A DNA stretch of 64,000 nt. It comes from Sambucus nigra. Taxonomy: Eukaryota > Streptophyta > Magnoliopsida > Dipsacales > Adoxaceae. The position numbers and the translations under genes are program-made. The stretch spans positions 29,834,917-29,898,916 of the forward strand of contig OX422221.1 of the NCBI GenBank assembly GCA_949130495.1, in the 5' to 3' direction. The notes below the pieces were generated by a model. That model saw nothing but the letters and a program-made list of their open reading frames with translations, ran no database searches and was not told the origin of the DNA. Shown piece after piece: positions 21,684-34,768 of this stretch. Position 1 is the first letter of the stretch. Each line of letters opens with the position of its first letter.

Positions 21684-23065
21684 TGAGACATTCTATCATG
21701 TGCAACATGAAAAGAATAATAAAAATGAAAACTGAAAAGATACTTTTTGATTTGATATTCAAGTAGATCGTTCCTCGGTGGTGTCATGAATACTCTTAGG
21801 GTCCGTTTGGCAATCCAATTCCAAAGCTTGGAATTGGAATTATAAGGACAATTTTAATTCCTTGGAATTCAAATTGACCTTTCAATTCCAATTCCAAGCC
21901 TTAAAATTGAGTTGCCAAACGAGCCCTTAGTGATGAGTGTCTCAGTGGCCTTATCATTCTTGCAAGTGAGCTCACGGCCCTGACCAATCTGGTGGGGATG
22001 TGTAGAAATATGTAAAGTGGTGTGTGAATGAAGGATAACATGAAATTAATATCAGGAAAAAATAATTTCTTTATGTATTGTATAAATAACGAATATATAC
22101 GATGATGGTTGTTACGGTGGTATAATTTCCCTTATGATGGATGTCATAGGGTCACATAGAGAAAGGAGGATATCCAGAGTTGTCATCATTAATAGTTTAA
22201 AAAAATTAACGTTTGAAGGAAATAACTTTCAAGTTTATAAGATTTCCAGTGTCTTCATGTCTTCCAATTTTCTACTTAAATGTGGTTTAATGCGGACTTG
22301 CCAGTTCAAGCACCGCTTTGGTGCCTAATCTACTCTCTTTCTTTGTATATCCGCAATGCCCTCCTGGGAGAGACTGTAATACAAGAAGAATTTTTATGGG
22401 AGAGACTGTGCACAAAGTATAAAGTTTATAAATTTAGTATTTAAAATTGAAAGATAATTCGAATGCATCATATTATTTTTTATGCCAGGAAAAATATGAA
22501 CAAACCAATTTAAAGCCTAAAATTTAAAAAAGGACAACAATTGAAACTTCAAACACTTTCCACACAAACCAACACCTTTCAAAAGATATAACACAAAAAG
22601 TAATTGGAAAAAGTAAAACGTAATGTGAAGAGAATATATTTGTTTTATCAATTAGTTTCCAATAAGTTTAAAAATGTGTGAGACCCAAAACCATCAAACT
22701 AAAGCCTTATGTTTACCCGACCTTTCACGGCCAATTCCATTCCAAATGGAAATGTGCAAAACACTCATTCACTATTTAAAATTTTTGCAAATATAGAAAA
22801 ATCCACAAATATCTTCAAAATCGAATTAAACCAAAACTCTCACATAATAATATTTGTCCAAAAAAATAATTAGTTTACACTTCAAAAAATTTAGAAATCA
22901 AAGGAAAATTAGAGATTGAGTTCCCTTCTTACCTCAACCAATCATAAATCACAGCTGATGAGTTCTCTTGGTTGTACTTGGTGTAAGAAAACTGAGGAAA
23001 AACCTCCAAAAATATAGAAAGAAAAAAAGAATGAAGAACTAAATTCATATCCCATTGTACAAAGT
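21684..23065. repeat. Right copy of the 1.4-kb direct duplication
   Basis: See the left copy at 16636-18032. This copy continues without interruption into 23066 onward and so represents the pre-insertion arrangement. It also carries the MITE. Confidence 0.9.
21799..21926. mobile_element. Tourist-like MITE, right copy
   Basis: Same 128-bp MITE as 16751-16878, again flanked by TTA (21796-21798, 21927-21929). Its presence in both copies shows the MITE inserted before the duplication. Confidence 0.8.
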
Positions 23066-23216
23066 CTATAAAAATAGTAAGTTTAGTTTTCCAAAACACT
23101 TTGGTTCGGTGCCCCGCCAAGCTAGACGGTCCGGTGGTAATCAGTAGATTGGGTGAAGGTAAGTCTTGTAGGATTTCATAGCCTAAAAGGTTCAGAGATA
23201 TGACAATAGTAAACAT
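22929..23216 (-). other. Possible host exon, unrecognised
   Basis: A 95-codon frame runs across the right end of the duplication and ends at a good donor (TTGAG then GTAAGAAGG, near 22927). The last part (FSYTKYNQENSSAVIYDWL) follows a possible acceptor TTTCCTCAG and would be a 59-nt exon; it is also present in the left copy. I do not recognise a family. It may be a real exon of a decayed gene or chance. Confidence 0.25.
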
Positions 23217-24759
23217 CTAAATGGGGATATAAGGTAAAGGAATTATGAAGAACCGAAGAGCCAATAATGAATAATTTTAAGAGAGGGGGTGGGGAGACGA
23301 TAGAAGAATCATTAAAAAAGATAGAGAGAAAGCGAACGAGGGTCACTTTAAACAAAATTTAAAATGGAGGGAGAGAATGGGTGGAACAAGTGTCATTTGG
23401 TGTGCCACATGAACACTCTAAGAAGGATTAGATTGTATTTCTCAAACTCTGATGAAAGATCTGAAAAGCAAGGTAGGGTTTTAATAAGAACTAGGTCGTT
23501 GTGGAGAAATACGAGGTTTGACTTTATTTATAGGCTAATACAACACATAGATAAATAATCACGTTTCTCAAAATTCGAGCGCTTGTATGAACGAAATGTT
23601 TGTCATGTGTACGAGAAACTTCATATGACACTTCTCAGTTTTGTAGTGAAATCCTAACTAAAAAATATAAGGTTGAAGATGAACAATACCGCACACACTG
23701 ACGCGTGAGGTAGTGATTTTAAATATGCGCCTGCTGGCACATGCTTGATCCAACGGTCCTTATTTTTTCTAAAAGTTTTTATTTTATTTTTCAACAGTCA
23801 ATTTGGTATATTATACTGCGAGGTTTGGTTTCTAGGAAACTATTTTCTTCAGAAACCTAAGAAGGAAATGAATTTTAAGTTTTAGAATTATACATAAACC
23901 CCCAGCTTTTATTATTCTGAAATTTTAACCTCATATTCAAATCCAATACAACCTTTAAACCTAAAATACGACTCATTCATAAAAGTAAAAAAATCATGAT
24001 TCAGTATAGAAATTGCATCCATAAACCCAAAAATTATATTTAGATAATTACAATAAAACCTAAATAATTTTCTTACCCTACCTAAAACCTTTATTTGAAC
24101 TGCCATGTCATATATATAGATTACACACCTCATTTTACCAGCCTTACAATATTTATGTTTTTTTATGAAATCTCCCGTTTCAAGTCATAGAGTCAAAGTT
24201 ATGTAAAGTATGTCATTCTATATAATACTATTTTCACACCTAAACTTACTACAATATGAATTGTTCATATCGTTATGTGATAACAACAAAAATCTCATTC
24301 TCATTATTAAAACTATTTGCGGAACCTATAACCCATTGAATATTTTATTAAATCTTTGAAAAATACGACCATTCATGTTTTTTAGCTGCATAAATTATCA
24401 ACATGGAATAGGATTATTGTATCTTACATAAGGAAGGCTCCTAGAAATTTATTTGGCCTTATATCTGAAGGTATTGAGTGCCTAATTTTACTTACCACAT
24501 GTATGTCACTCATAGGAGTGTGCTCAACAGGTATGTTTCTTTATCTCCGCATAGTTGGGATTGATTGGTTAAGATGCAATAATTTTAAACATATATAACT
24601 CGACAGTATGGGATATACGGTTATAAAACTTTGAATTAGTTTACCCTCTATGAATGGATATTATGGGATATCTGTACATCGTAATTTAAACATTCTCTAA
24701 TTGATAACAATTGACTCTTTTATACAAGCTTTACTTACCTTTTAACACTTGATATTTAT
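23217..24759. other. AT-rich intergenic DNA
   Basis: No recognisable gene or element ends. ORFs at 23364-23558 and 23912-24133 are short and unlike any family I know. Confidence 0.5.
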
Positions 24760-25185
24760 TGTTGAAAATTAAACTTGTTTTGGAATTAAAATAATTGGGC
24801 TTTATTAGTTTGTATTTTTGGGTTAATGTTTGGGTTATCTAATTAGTTAGTATTGGGCTTCCATAAAATTAGATCCATTTAGAGTGATATTTTCCAAGAA
24901 CATTCTAGATCCCTCTTGTGTATTTTGGAGAGTGTAACAAATAGTAGATTAGTGGAGATATATATAGAAGGTTCTAGAGATTCAATCTTGACCCTTGAGG
25001 TAAATTTAATCTCCACCATTCATTTGAGTTGTAGGATAGTATAAATAGGGGTGATGTCTCCACATTTTGTATCAAGCAAAATTTAGTGAGTTTTAATAAA
25101 AGAGTTTATTTCACCAAATAGTTCTCCACTCCTTTTTCATATATTTTTCTCCCTCTCTTAAATATATAAACAACCTCTTCCAACA
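24760..25185 (+). repeat. 5' LTR of the second copia element (426 bp)
   Basis: Starts TGTTGAAA and ends TTCCAACA, a short terminal inverted repeat, followed three bases later by the PBS. A TATA box TATAAATA lies at 25040-25047. The target duplication cannot be tested because the 3' end is lost. Confidence 0.88.
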
Positions 25186-25188
25186 AAG

Positions 25189-25201
25189 TGGTATCAGAGC
25201 C
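25189..25201 (+). other. Primer-binding site (tRNA-iMet)
   Basis: TGGTATCAGAGCC shortly after the LTR, 12 bp before the gag ATG at 25213. Confidence 0.92.
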
Positions 25202-25212
25202 AATGTTCTAAA

Positions 25213-26250
25213 ATGGCTAATGGTATGGTTCCTTTCCAAATCCCTCAACTCACCAAAGACAACTACAACCATTGGAGTATCAAGATGAAGGTATTACTCG
25301 CTTCTAAAGATGTTTGGGAGATCGTTGAAAACGGCTACAATGGGCCTCAAGATGCCACTCTATCCCAAGCTCAAAAGGATAGATTAAAAGAAGCAAGGAG
25401 GACAGATCAAAAGGCTCTCACTCTCATTCACCAAGCATTGGATGAAAGTACGTTTGAGAAAATTGCATTTGCCACAACCGCAAAAGAAGCATGGGACAAA
25501 ATTCTCATAAGGGGATTGAGAAGGTAAAGAAGGTCTCCAAACACTTAGAGGTGAGTTCGAGTCTTTACATATGAAAGATTCCGAGTTACTTTCAGATTAT
25601 TTTGCTAGAGTTTTGGCTATTGTCAATCAACTGAAAACTAATGGTGAAAATATGAGCGACATACGGGTGGTAGAAAAATCCTCCGCTCTTTAAGTTCCAA
25701 GTTTGACTATGTTGTTGTAGCAATTGAAGAATCTAAAGATACAGATTCTATGGGAATTGATGAACTCATGGGTTCCTTAAAAGCCCATGAAGAGAGACTT
25801 AACAGGAAAAGTCAGGAGACTTTAGAGAAAGATCTTCAAACAAAGCTTACTCTATTAGAAGGAAGAGAATACAACAACGAACGGAGCCAAAGAGGAAGAG
25901 GCAGAGGTCAATTTTGAGGAAGAGGCGGTGTGAAGTTTTTCAACAATGAAAGGCAAAACTCATATCCAGCAAGAGGATGTGGAAGAGGGGGAAACACAAG
26001 ACTAAGGTACAAAAAATCTCAAATTAAGTGTTATAATTGTCAAAAATTCGGCCATTATGCTTCAGAATGCAGAAGTAATTCTAATATTGTGGAGGGGAAG
26101 GCTAACTATGTTGAAAAGGAAAAGCACGAGGATTCGACATTGTTATTAGCATACAAAGGAGAACATAATGGGGAAAGCAAGACGTGGTATCTTGACACGG
26201 GAGCAAGCAAACCATATGTGTGGCAAAAAGGACATGTTTGTGGAACTTGA
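25213..26250 (+). pseudogene. gag: Copia Gag and protease start, frameshifted
   Basis: The first frame (25213-25527) has PQLTKDNYNHWSIKMKVLL, the usual N-terminal domain, then AKEAWDKIL before a frameshift. UBN2 sequence continues in other frames to about 25900 (LKAHEERL), with stops near 25690 and 25918. The 25930-26250 frame has the knuckle CYNCQKFGHYASEC and the protease motif WYLDTGASK, after which it shifts again. At least three lesions. Confidence 0.8.
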
Positions 26251-26295
26251 TGAATCGGTAAAGAGGGCAATGTTACTTTTGGCGATGAATCAAAA

Positions 26296-27480
26296 GTGCC
26301 GGTGAAAGGAAAAGGTAAGATATTGATTCGTATGAAAAATGGGAAGCACCAATTTATTTCAAATGTATACTATGTGCCAAACATGAAAGAAAATATCCTG
26401 AGTCTGAGACAACTCTTAGAGAAAGGTTATGATATCCACATGAAAGATCATAGTCTTTCTTTAAGAGACCAAAGAATGAATTTAATTGCTAAAGTACCTA
26501 TGGCAAGAAATAGAATGTTTTTGCTAAACATTCAAAGTGAAAGTGCAATGTGTTTAAATGCATGCTTTAAAGACATGTCTTGGCTTTGGCACTTAAGGTT
26601 TGGGCATCTAAATTTTGGTGGCTTAAAATTATTGCATAACAAAAGAATGGTTAATGGGTTGCCTTCCATTAATCATCCAGATCAATTGTGTGAAGGATGC
26701 TTACTTGGAAAACATTCTAGAATGAGTTTTTTAAAGGGGTCAATTACAAGAGCAAAGAAGCCCCTAGAACTCATTCATACCGATGTGGAGAACCCTATTA
26801 CTCCTTGTTCTTTTGGAAAAAATAGATACTTTCTTCTTTTCATTGATGATTTTAGTAGAAAGACATGGGTTTATTTCTTCATAGAAAAATCAGAAGTATT
26901 TTGTTCTTTTAAGAAATTTAAAGCACTTGTGGAAAAAGAAAGTGGTTATGAAATAAAATCTATGCGATCCGATAGAGGAGGCGAATTCACTTCTAAAGAG
27001 TTTGAAAAGTTTTGTGAAGAAAATGGGATACGCCGTCCTTTAACGGTTGCATACTCACCTCAACAAAATGGTGTTGCTGAAAGAAAAAATAGATCCATTT
27101 TAAATATGACTCGAAGCATGTTGAAAAGAAAAAGAATGCCAAAAGAATTTTGGGCCGAAGCTGTGGATTGTGCCGTTTATCTGTCAAATAGAAGCCTCAC
27201 TAAATGTGTGTGGAATAAAACTCCACAAGAAGTATGGAGCGGGAGAAAACCTGGAATTTCTCATTTGAGAGTATTTGGGAGCCTTGCATATTCTCATGTG
27301 ACGGATCAAAAGCGGACAAAGCTTGATGACAAGAGTGAAAAATATGTATTTGTTGGCTACGATTCACGCTCCAAAGGCTACAAGTTGTACAATCCAATCA
27401 GTGGAAAAGTCATCACGAGTAGAGATGTCAAGTTTTATGAAGAAGGATCGTGGAACTGGGATGCCCAGGAGGAAAACTAG
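26296..27480 (+). pseudogene. Copia integrase (open frame, truncated element)
   Basis: 394 open codons: protease end, GAG-pre-integrase (WLWHLRFGHLNFGGLKLL, CEGCLLGKHSR, all HHCC ligands present), then the D,D-35-E core (LIHTDV, SDRGGEFTSKEF, PQQNGVAERKNRS), then the SRDVKFYEE tail. The integrase itself looks complete and catalytically intact. The frame ends TAG at 27478-27480, next to the junction with gypsy gag, so RT was lost by truncation or recombination. Confidence 0.85.
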
Positions 27481-28140
27481 TGCAATCCACTTTCTAGCCC
27501 ACCTAGAGCCCTCAGATTGGCAAAGAGTGAGGGAGGCTTTTCAGAAGCGCCACCCACTTGATTTTCAAGGTAGTTCTGACGTGATTTTGGCTTGCTAGTG
27601 GAATAAGGATATTCAGCGCCACTTGTGCAAGGTTGACTATAGCGATGTGCAGAAGAAGATGTTGGCCACTTTTAGACTTGTTGGGGCAACTCTACAGTGG
27701 TGGGATTCTGTTACCACCGGCGAGGAGATGGATACTATGACCATTGCTGAGTTATAGGTGCGATTTGACCACAAATACTCTCTGCCAGTAATTGAGAAAA
27801 AGTTATAGAAGAGGTTCAACAAGGTGGTTCAGGGTGATTGTTCCAAAGATGAGTACGAGGAGGAGTTCACACTTTTGGCTAATTATGTGACAGATGAGGT
27901 GAATAGTGAAGATAAGAATAAGCTAAGATTTATGTATGGAATAGCCTTGAAAATTAGGCAACACTTGATAGGTAACCCCTCAGTGAGTACTGATGTCTTC
28001 AATGCCCCACTTTTTCATCACCAAGATCATCTCTTCCATCTGAAAGGAAGAAAGAGGGGGTGTGATCCTAGCCAGCAGGGCAAGGGACGTAGGAATGGTG
28101 CTAGTGGAGAACCGTAACAGTAGGCAGGGAAACATTAGGG
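27481..28140 (+). pseudogene. gag: Ty3/gypsy Gag, heavily mutated
   Basis: Reads EPSDWQRVREAFQKRHPLDF, then after a stop WNKDIQRHLCKVDYSD, LQWWDS and DEYEEEFTLLANYVTDEV, IRQHLIGNPS. It is the same lineage as Gag at 3411-4240 but carries several stops (27596, 27756, 27808 and after 28117). The N-terminus is lost at the junction with the copia integrase. Confidence 0.8.
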
Positions 28141-30590
28141 GTAGGATTCTCGACTAAGAGATTTAAATTTGGGGCCTAGCAACCCAAGGGAGATTTCAAG
28201 TAGGGCTAACAGGGCCCTCTGCAGGAGCAACATCATGTTCCTCAGGGCCGCGAGGGCTAAGGAAATAATGAGGGAGGCTAACAGGTCTAAGGACACCTAG
28301 AACAACAGTTGGGACAAATTTGATAGGGCCGAAGGGCCAGAGGCAGGGGGACTTCCCGGGGCATCGCTTTATATGTGGGAAAATGGGTCATATGAAGAGA
28401 GAGCGTCCATAAAGGGGTAGGGGACCATAATAACAGGGTGCCCAACACGGGCAGTAGGCACAGTTACCCCCGACAACACCAACCCCACAATAGCAGGGGA
28501 AGTTACATTCAGACTTGTCTATAATGTCTAAGATACAGTCATACAACAGGCCCCACAGGTGCCATCTTCAGTAGAGTGTACATTTTCTATTCACGTCTTG
28601 AGGGTATGATTTTATTTGATATGGGGGTGCCACACTCATTTATAGCCATTATATTTTCATGTACGACCAGTTTATTAGAGACATTTGGTAGTCTTATTTT
28701 GTGTGTAGAGTCACCTTTGGGTAGTGGGTCGCTTGTACACTCGATCTATAGGGGTGTGGATATTGATGTGGAGAGATTATATTTAGCCGTCGACCTTCTA
28801 GTGTTAGACATGGAGGGTTTACGATGTCATTTTGGGTATGGATTGGTTAGTTGAATATTGAGCGATGATGGATTATTTTGAGAGGACCATTGTGCTGTCT
28901 ATTTCGGGAAGGAAACGTTCTTAGTGGTGATGCCTATTACCAAGCGAGGGTTGAGAACACATCTATATTACATTGATGAGGAGACCTCATAGGAGGTGGT
29001 TTTCTCTTTAGAATCGATTCCAGTGGTGAGGGAGTTTGAGGACGTGTTCTGGGAGATACCCGGTCTGTCGCCTATTCGGTCAATTGAATTTGTTATTGAT
29101 TTAGCATCAATTACGAGGCCTATTACCCGAGCGCCATATCACATGGACCCATTAAAGATGTGAGAGTTGAGGGGTCAGTTTCAGAAGCTTCTGGGGAAGG
29201 GTTTCGTTAGATGGAGTACATCATTTTGGTGTGCGGCGGGGTTATTCGTCAAGAAGAGGGGTGGATCACTTCGATTATGTATCGATTACAGGGAGTAGCA
29301 CAAAGTCACAATCGAGAATAAGTACCCACTACCTCGAATCAATGAATTGTTCGACCAACTTAGGGGAGAAGCTTATTTTTCCAAGATAGATTTGAGGTTG
29401 GGATATCATCAGTTTTGCGTCAGAGAGGAGGACATTCCTAAGACTTATTTTTTTGACACAGTATGGGTCATACAAGTTTAGGGTGATACCATTTGGGGTT
29501 ACCAACACACTAGAAGTGTTCATGAATCTGATGATTCAGGTTTTTAGAGAGTTCTTTGACTAGTTTTTGATTGTGTTTATCGACGATATTCTGGTTTACT
29601 CTCGTTCTGAGGATGAGCATGCCAAGCATCTGAGAATGGTTTTAAAGACACAATGGGATCATCAGTTGTATGCCAAATTCGAGAAGTGTGACTTTTGTCT
29701 TTGGGAGGTGCAGTTTTTGGGCCATATTGTGTCTGGCATAGGAATTGCTGTCGATCCAAGTAAGGTGTCGGTGGTGAGGGAGTGGGGATAACCCACAACA
29801 CCGACCAAGGTTCGTATTTTCTAGGGTTGGCAGGATATTATCGACAATTCATTAAGGGTTTTGTAAAGATTGTGGGTCCACTGATAAATCTGATTCGCAA
29901 GGGTGTGTCTTTTGTTTGGGATTACCATTGTCAGTTAGCTTTCATATAGCTAAAGGAAAAATTGACCTCAACACCTCCACTTGCACTACCTAGGGAGGAG
30001 TGGAGTATCATGTTTACACAAATACATCCTTGTAGGGACTTGGGTGTGTACTACAACAGGACAAGAGGGATATAACTTATGAATCTCGTATGCTTTAGCC
30101 CCACGAGAGGAATTACCCCACGCATGACTTGGAGTTAAAAATGCTTGTGTTTGCCTTGAGGATTTGGAGGCATTATCTTTTTGGGGGAGTAGTTTACCTT
30201 ATTCACACACCATAAATCACTTGAGTATCTATTCACGCAAACAAATCTGAACATGAGACAAAGGATATGGTTAGAGTTCATGAAGGAATAGCAATTTGAG
30301 ATTCAGTATCATCCTAGGAAGGATAACATGGTGGCAGACATGTTGAGCTGACGGCCTACTGGGGAGATAGCTCATGTTTAGAAGGAGAAATGAAGATAGC
30401 TTCGACATGATAAGGTTGCCATAACCCGTATGTCCGTATTGGCTGTCACGCTCAATATTTTATGAGGGTGGTGAAATCACATGTAGGGGATCAAACTTAT
30501 CAGGACAAAGTTTGCGAGTTATTAGATGATGGGGCAAAGTCCTATACAATTAGTTCTGAGGGAGACTTGCACTTCAATGGGAGGCTCGTA
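28141..30590 (+). pseudogene. pol: Ty3/gypsy Pol remnant: protease, RT, RNase H, start of integrase
   Basis: Protease traces at 28610-28850 (LFDMGVPHSFIA; LVLDMEG). RT pieces in shifting frames from about 29050 (EIPGLSP) through [13 protein letters not shown] near 29330 to the preserved [15 protein letters not shown] (29575-29620) and FLGHIVSG. RNase H traces run 29990-30350. Integrase N-terminal traces end at FNGRLV (30590). At least ten stops or frameshifts make it much older than the element at 1-7127. It is cut at 30590 by an opposite-strand LTR, so the catalytic integrase is absent. Confidence 0.8.
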
Positions 30591-33060
30591 TGACACCTCG
30601 CTTAATTGAATACCAGGTGATCAGGACTTTATTAAATTACAATCAGAATATCCAGATTAGTTCATTCTTAGCATCACTATCGAAAAACTTTTTAACATTC
30701 ACTAACCACCTAGTATTTGAAAAGCCGATGTCAAATTTGATTTTTTATAATTAACATGCATTGATATAAAGCAATTCCATAATTCAATACCATATTCACC
30801 ATTATAATTTAACCAACATAATGGAATATTAAACTAACTGAATAAATGAAAGTAACTTGAATAAACACTCTAGTCTGAAATCTCAAGTACGGTAATCCAA
30901 AATAAAACCAAGTCCCAACACTAGGGATAAATGAAATACAATAAATCTGAAGTAAATATTGTCTAGAGTGGGAAACATGCCCTGACTGAAATATCTATAT
31001 AAGGAAGATAAATGAATGGGTGTGGAAGCATATAATATCGAGGACCTGCAACTTCCACCGCAACTTCATCACGTGAAATCACATGGAACTCTTAAGCCCG
31101 ACGTCCCTGTGGCTGGACACCTAAAATAATTTTCACAAAGAAAATAGATTTGGAAGAAATGGGTCAGAACCCGAGTAAAAATAATCAAATTTTTTTTAGC
31201 AAGTATTTAAAATTCTTCAAAGAAGATATTATATAAATGTTAGTTCACGACTCTCACTCTAGAAGTCTCACCTCTAAACTAGTGTGCACACCTACCGTTG
31301 ACAATTCTAGTTACCGTTGCTACGCCTAACTAGTTCGAATACATCAGCCTTTTTTAACTCTTACTCATGTATTTCTCACATAATAAATGATCAAATATGT
31401 CCATATCCTTTAACTCAAATAAGAATTTTTCAATTTATAGTTAATTGTTCACATACCTAAGTTACTTAATATTTCCTTATCTTTCTTATCAACTAAGTCC
31501 ACACAGTAGAATAAATCACAAGTATATGATATATATATATACACGGCACCCCTAGGCTTAGCTACAGTGAATGCATATTCTGCTATCAAGTCCCGGCACA
31601 TCTCGTACTAAATAAGGACAATCGGTTCGTGATAACCTTTCGAACCATAAAATATAATTCACACACAAAAATGGAGGCGAACATAGTTCTAGGCATTTGG
31701 GTTATGCACATACCCACTCATCGAAATCACCGTGCACACCATTGTTGACACTAATGGTGATCAAACCAAAGCTCTATGTTATGAGATACCAATCTAAATC
31801 CCACGAGTGGGCTCATCAGGATAAGACTGCCCCCTTGTAAAAACCTCCCGCGATAGCAAACAACACAGGTATGCCACATAAATAAGAAATCATACCATAG
31901 GTATTCACACCACTTATATATTTTTATATCATTACCATAGGCATACACACGTCTTATATCATAAGTCCCATATGTTGTATATTTTTATCCCGAATACCCC
32001 ATGTATTAGGAAATCACAATTTTACTTCTTATCGTACGTTCCCGAGTATCTCTCACCACTCGAAGTGCGTCCATTATTGTCTAACATAATATAAGTAGGT
32101 AACTCATTCATATCCTACTGATTTAAGTCATCGTCTTCCTCGAATTACCGTTACTCGAATTATCCCTTAAATTAGTTTTCTCTCTCAATTGAGTCTAATT
32201 AAACTTAGCCCTTAAATCCATCTCTTATGACCAAGCCAAAAACCCAACCTTAGCCTACGGGTACTTCATTATAATCCCCATTATTTTTAGAAATTAATTT
32301 AGCAAGCGAGTCCCGAATGTTTCCCATGGATTATAAACAAAAGATAAAAGTTGCTAAATTCTGGCAGCCGAATCGATTCGGCCTTTGTCTGAATCGATTT
32401 CCCTCTGCAACTCTTCGTCTTCTTCCTTAAACACATACGGGTTTCACCATTTTTAATCATCAAAACCTCCATTCATCATTCCTAAACTCCCAACCAACTA
32501 TTCTAAACATTATACCAACATACATGAGTGATTTTAATGTCCAAGAATCATAATAACCCTAAAGAACATCATTAAATTGGATTGAATCAAAATGATTTCT
32601 AAAGAACCCTAGTTCTTCAATTTTTCTTCATAAACTTGACTGAACCCAGATTTCGTCACACATTAATAGTTCTAATTCATCAATTTCATTTTACCTACAT
32701 CGAGGAATTAAACTTAACACGATTCTGAATCAAGAACCTCAATTTTTCCCCAAAAATTTATCAAAACTCTACATATTCATGGGTTTAATCATCCTATACT
32801 AACATGGATATCATATATACTCAGAATTTAGCAAGATTAAACACTTGACTTAACATGAAGGCTTGATCCTTTGTAGAAGAATGGTATGTGTGCGTTCCTC
32901 TTCCTCCGATCTACGCAACGATGGTGTTTGTGGTGCAAGGGATGCAACTATAATAGTTCTAGCCTTTGGAATTGTAATACACCGTAATTTAACGTATATT
33001 TATTTTATTATGATTTTATGGAAATTGGGATTAATTAATTTAAAGGGAGAAAATTTAAAT
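30591..33060 (-). repeat. Gypsy LTR fragment, opposite strand, related to the 54.8-64 kb element
   Basis: Starts TGACACCTCGC and continues with GGTGATCA, TCATTCTTAGCATCACTATC, then the GTGCACACCTA and GCCTAACTA segments in the order found at 54807 onward. It contains two palindromes (32369, 32390). I could not find the outer LTR end, so it is probably truncated near 33 kb by the next element. Small ORFs in it are not credible genes. Confidence 0.7.
32369..32401. promoter_or_regulatory. Two ClaI-core palindromes spaced 21 bp
   Basis: A perfect CGAATCGATTCG at 32369-32380, extended to GCCGAATCGATTCGGC, and a decayed TGAATCGATTTC at 32390-32401. Same motif and spacing as in the other gypsy LTRs. 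Confidence 0.8.
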
Positions 33061-33089
33061 TATAATTAATCCAATTTTATGATAATAAT

Positions 33090-34756
33090 TACTAGCGTGA
33101 TGAGACAAACTCAATTACCTACAAATATAACAATCTAAAGTGTAGAGGTAAGTAAGGGTATCAATCCACATCAAGGGGTTAAGCTAGAGACAAACTCAAT
33201 TGTAATTCACTTTTTATTTTCTTTTTGGGCTTTTGCTTTTTCTATTTTTTTAGCTTTTTCAAATATTAAAACAACTGGGTAGCGTGAGGTGAAATAATAC
33301 TAAACTAAAGTAAATGAGAGATGATAACTATTAAATAAAAAGTGACTAAAATGGAAAATAAAGTCTAACACTAAAATAAGAGATAAAGTGAGGTAAAAAA
33401 TTGTGAGAACAATCAATGAGTGGGATTACATCACAAATTTTAGCTATTCTAACTAATTAATTTAATTAATTGAATTTTCTCAAATTAATATCAAAATTAC
33501 AAATCAACTCTCGTTGCAAATGTAATTTTAATATTAACCTTTTAGAAAATTAAGTTTAACACCCCACAACTCTAGAAAATAGATCTACACTCTTTTTAAT
33601 TAATCACCCGCTAGCATCGATCAAATTAAAATTTATGTAAATCTTAGAAAATAAATTTAGAGTTGAAATTTAAGTTATAATACCCCACTTAAGAAACCCT
33701 TATCTCTAGTTCGAATATAAAATGGGTATTATAACTTAGAATTTCGATTTTCTCTCGAAAATCATTTACCCTCTCTCGAGGCGTAAATTTAAGGGTGAGG
33801 GATCAAAATTAACATTCAAAGGGATTTTTCAAATAATCAAACTAATTAAACTAAAAAAACATCAAATAAGGGTTTCTCCCCACCCCTTGAAAGGGGATTT
33901 AGCCTAACATAATATAAAGCATGATAATCAAATAATCAATAGGCATTTAATATAAAAGAGAAAAGAGAAGAACAATCAAACAAATCTCTTGAATTAAATT
34001 GACTCCAATCCTCCAATTTGAAGTATACAACCCTCTAAATTGAGCATCCAAGTAATTTGCAATAATACCCACTCAATTAAATCTCATACAAATTTTCTCC
34101 TCACAAATCTCTAAAAAAAAATAAAACTAAAACTATTTACACAATGTTTCTCTACCTAATTTATTTTCTACTCTAACTATCTCTCTCTAAAAATTGATTC
34201 TAAAGCTTATATAAAAAACTAAACTAAAATAAAAGAAATAAAAACTTAAAATCTAAATGAAAACTAAAGCCCTAAAAAAATGATTTAATAAAACTAAAAA
34301 AAAAACTAATCCTAGTAAAAACTAATAAAAAAAATTAAAAATAAAGATAAAATAAAAAAATAAAGATAAAATAAAAAAATAAAAAAAATAAAAATACAAT
34401 AATAAAATATAAAAATAGAAAATAAAACTTAAAAATTCTAAATAAATCTAAAATAAATCCTAAAAATAAAAATGACTCAAACTAAAAATCTGAAAAATAT
34501 TAAAAAGAGACAAACAAAACACGCACAGGGTTTGGGGTCGGTTTAGGCTAGGTTTAGGTTCGGATAAGGTTATGGGGGAGGGAATTTAGCTCCATTTTAA
34601 CTGCAAATTGCCTGGAAATATAGCTTTTGACACCGCAACTGCAATTAAACCTACACATTAAATATTTACGCGCATAAGACCCCAAATTGTTGAGAATTAG
34701 CAACTAAAATACATCTATTCAGGGTATAAAATATACAGTTTTGGGTTCTTATCACA
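33090..34756 (-). repeat. Probable 3' LTR of the Athila-like element
   Basis: Starts TGTGATAAG at 34756 directly after the polypurine tract. The other end is uncertain (about 33.1 kb). It is very AT-rich, with an A-rich low-complexity run at about 34250-34500. No ORF. Confidence 0.5.
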
Positions 34757-34768
34757 CCACCCCCAAAC
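34757..34768 (-). other. Polypurine tract
   Basis: TTTGGGGGTGG on the minus strand immediately before the LTR start, the plus-strand primer position of the element. Confidence 0.7.

Larger units (their letters stand above)
24760..27480 (+). mobile_element. Ty1/copia retrotransposon, 3'-truncated
   Basis: 5' LTR, PBS, gag, protease and integrase in copia order. The element stops just after integrase, where gypsy gag sequence begins. RT, RNase H and the 3' LTR are missing. Confidence 0.85.
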
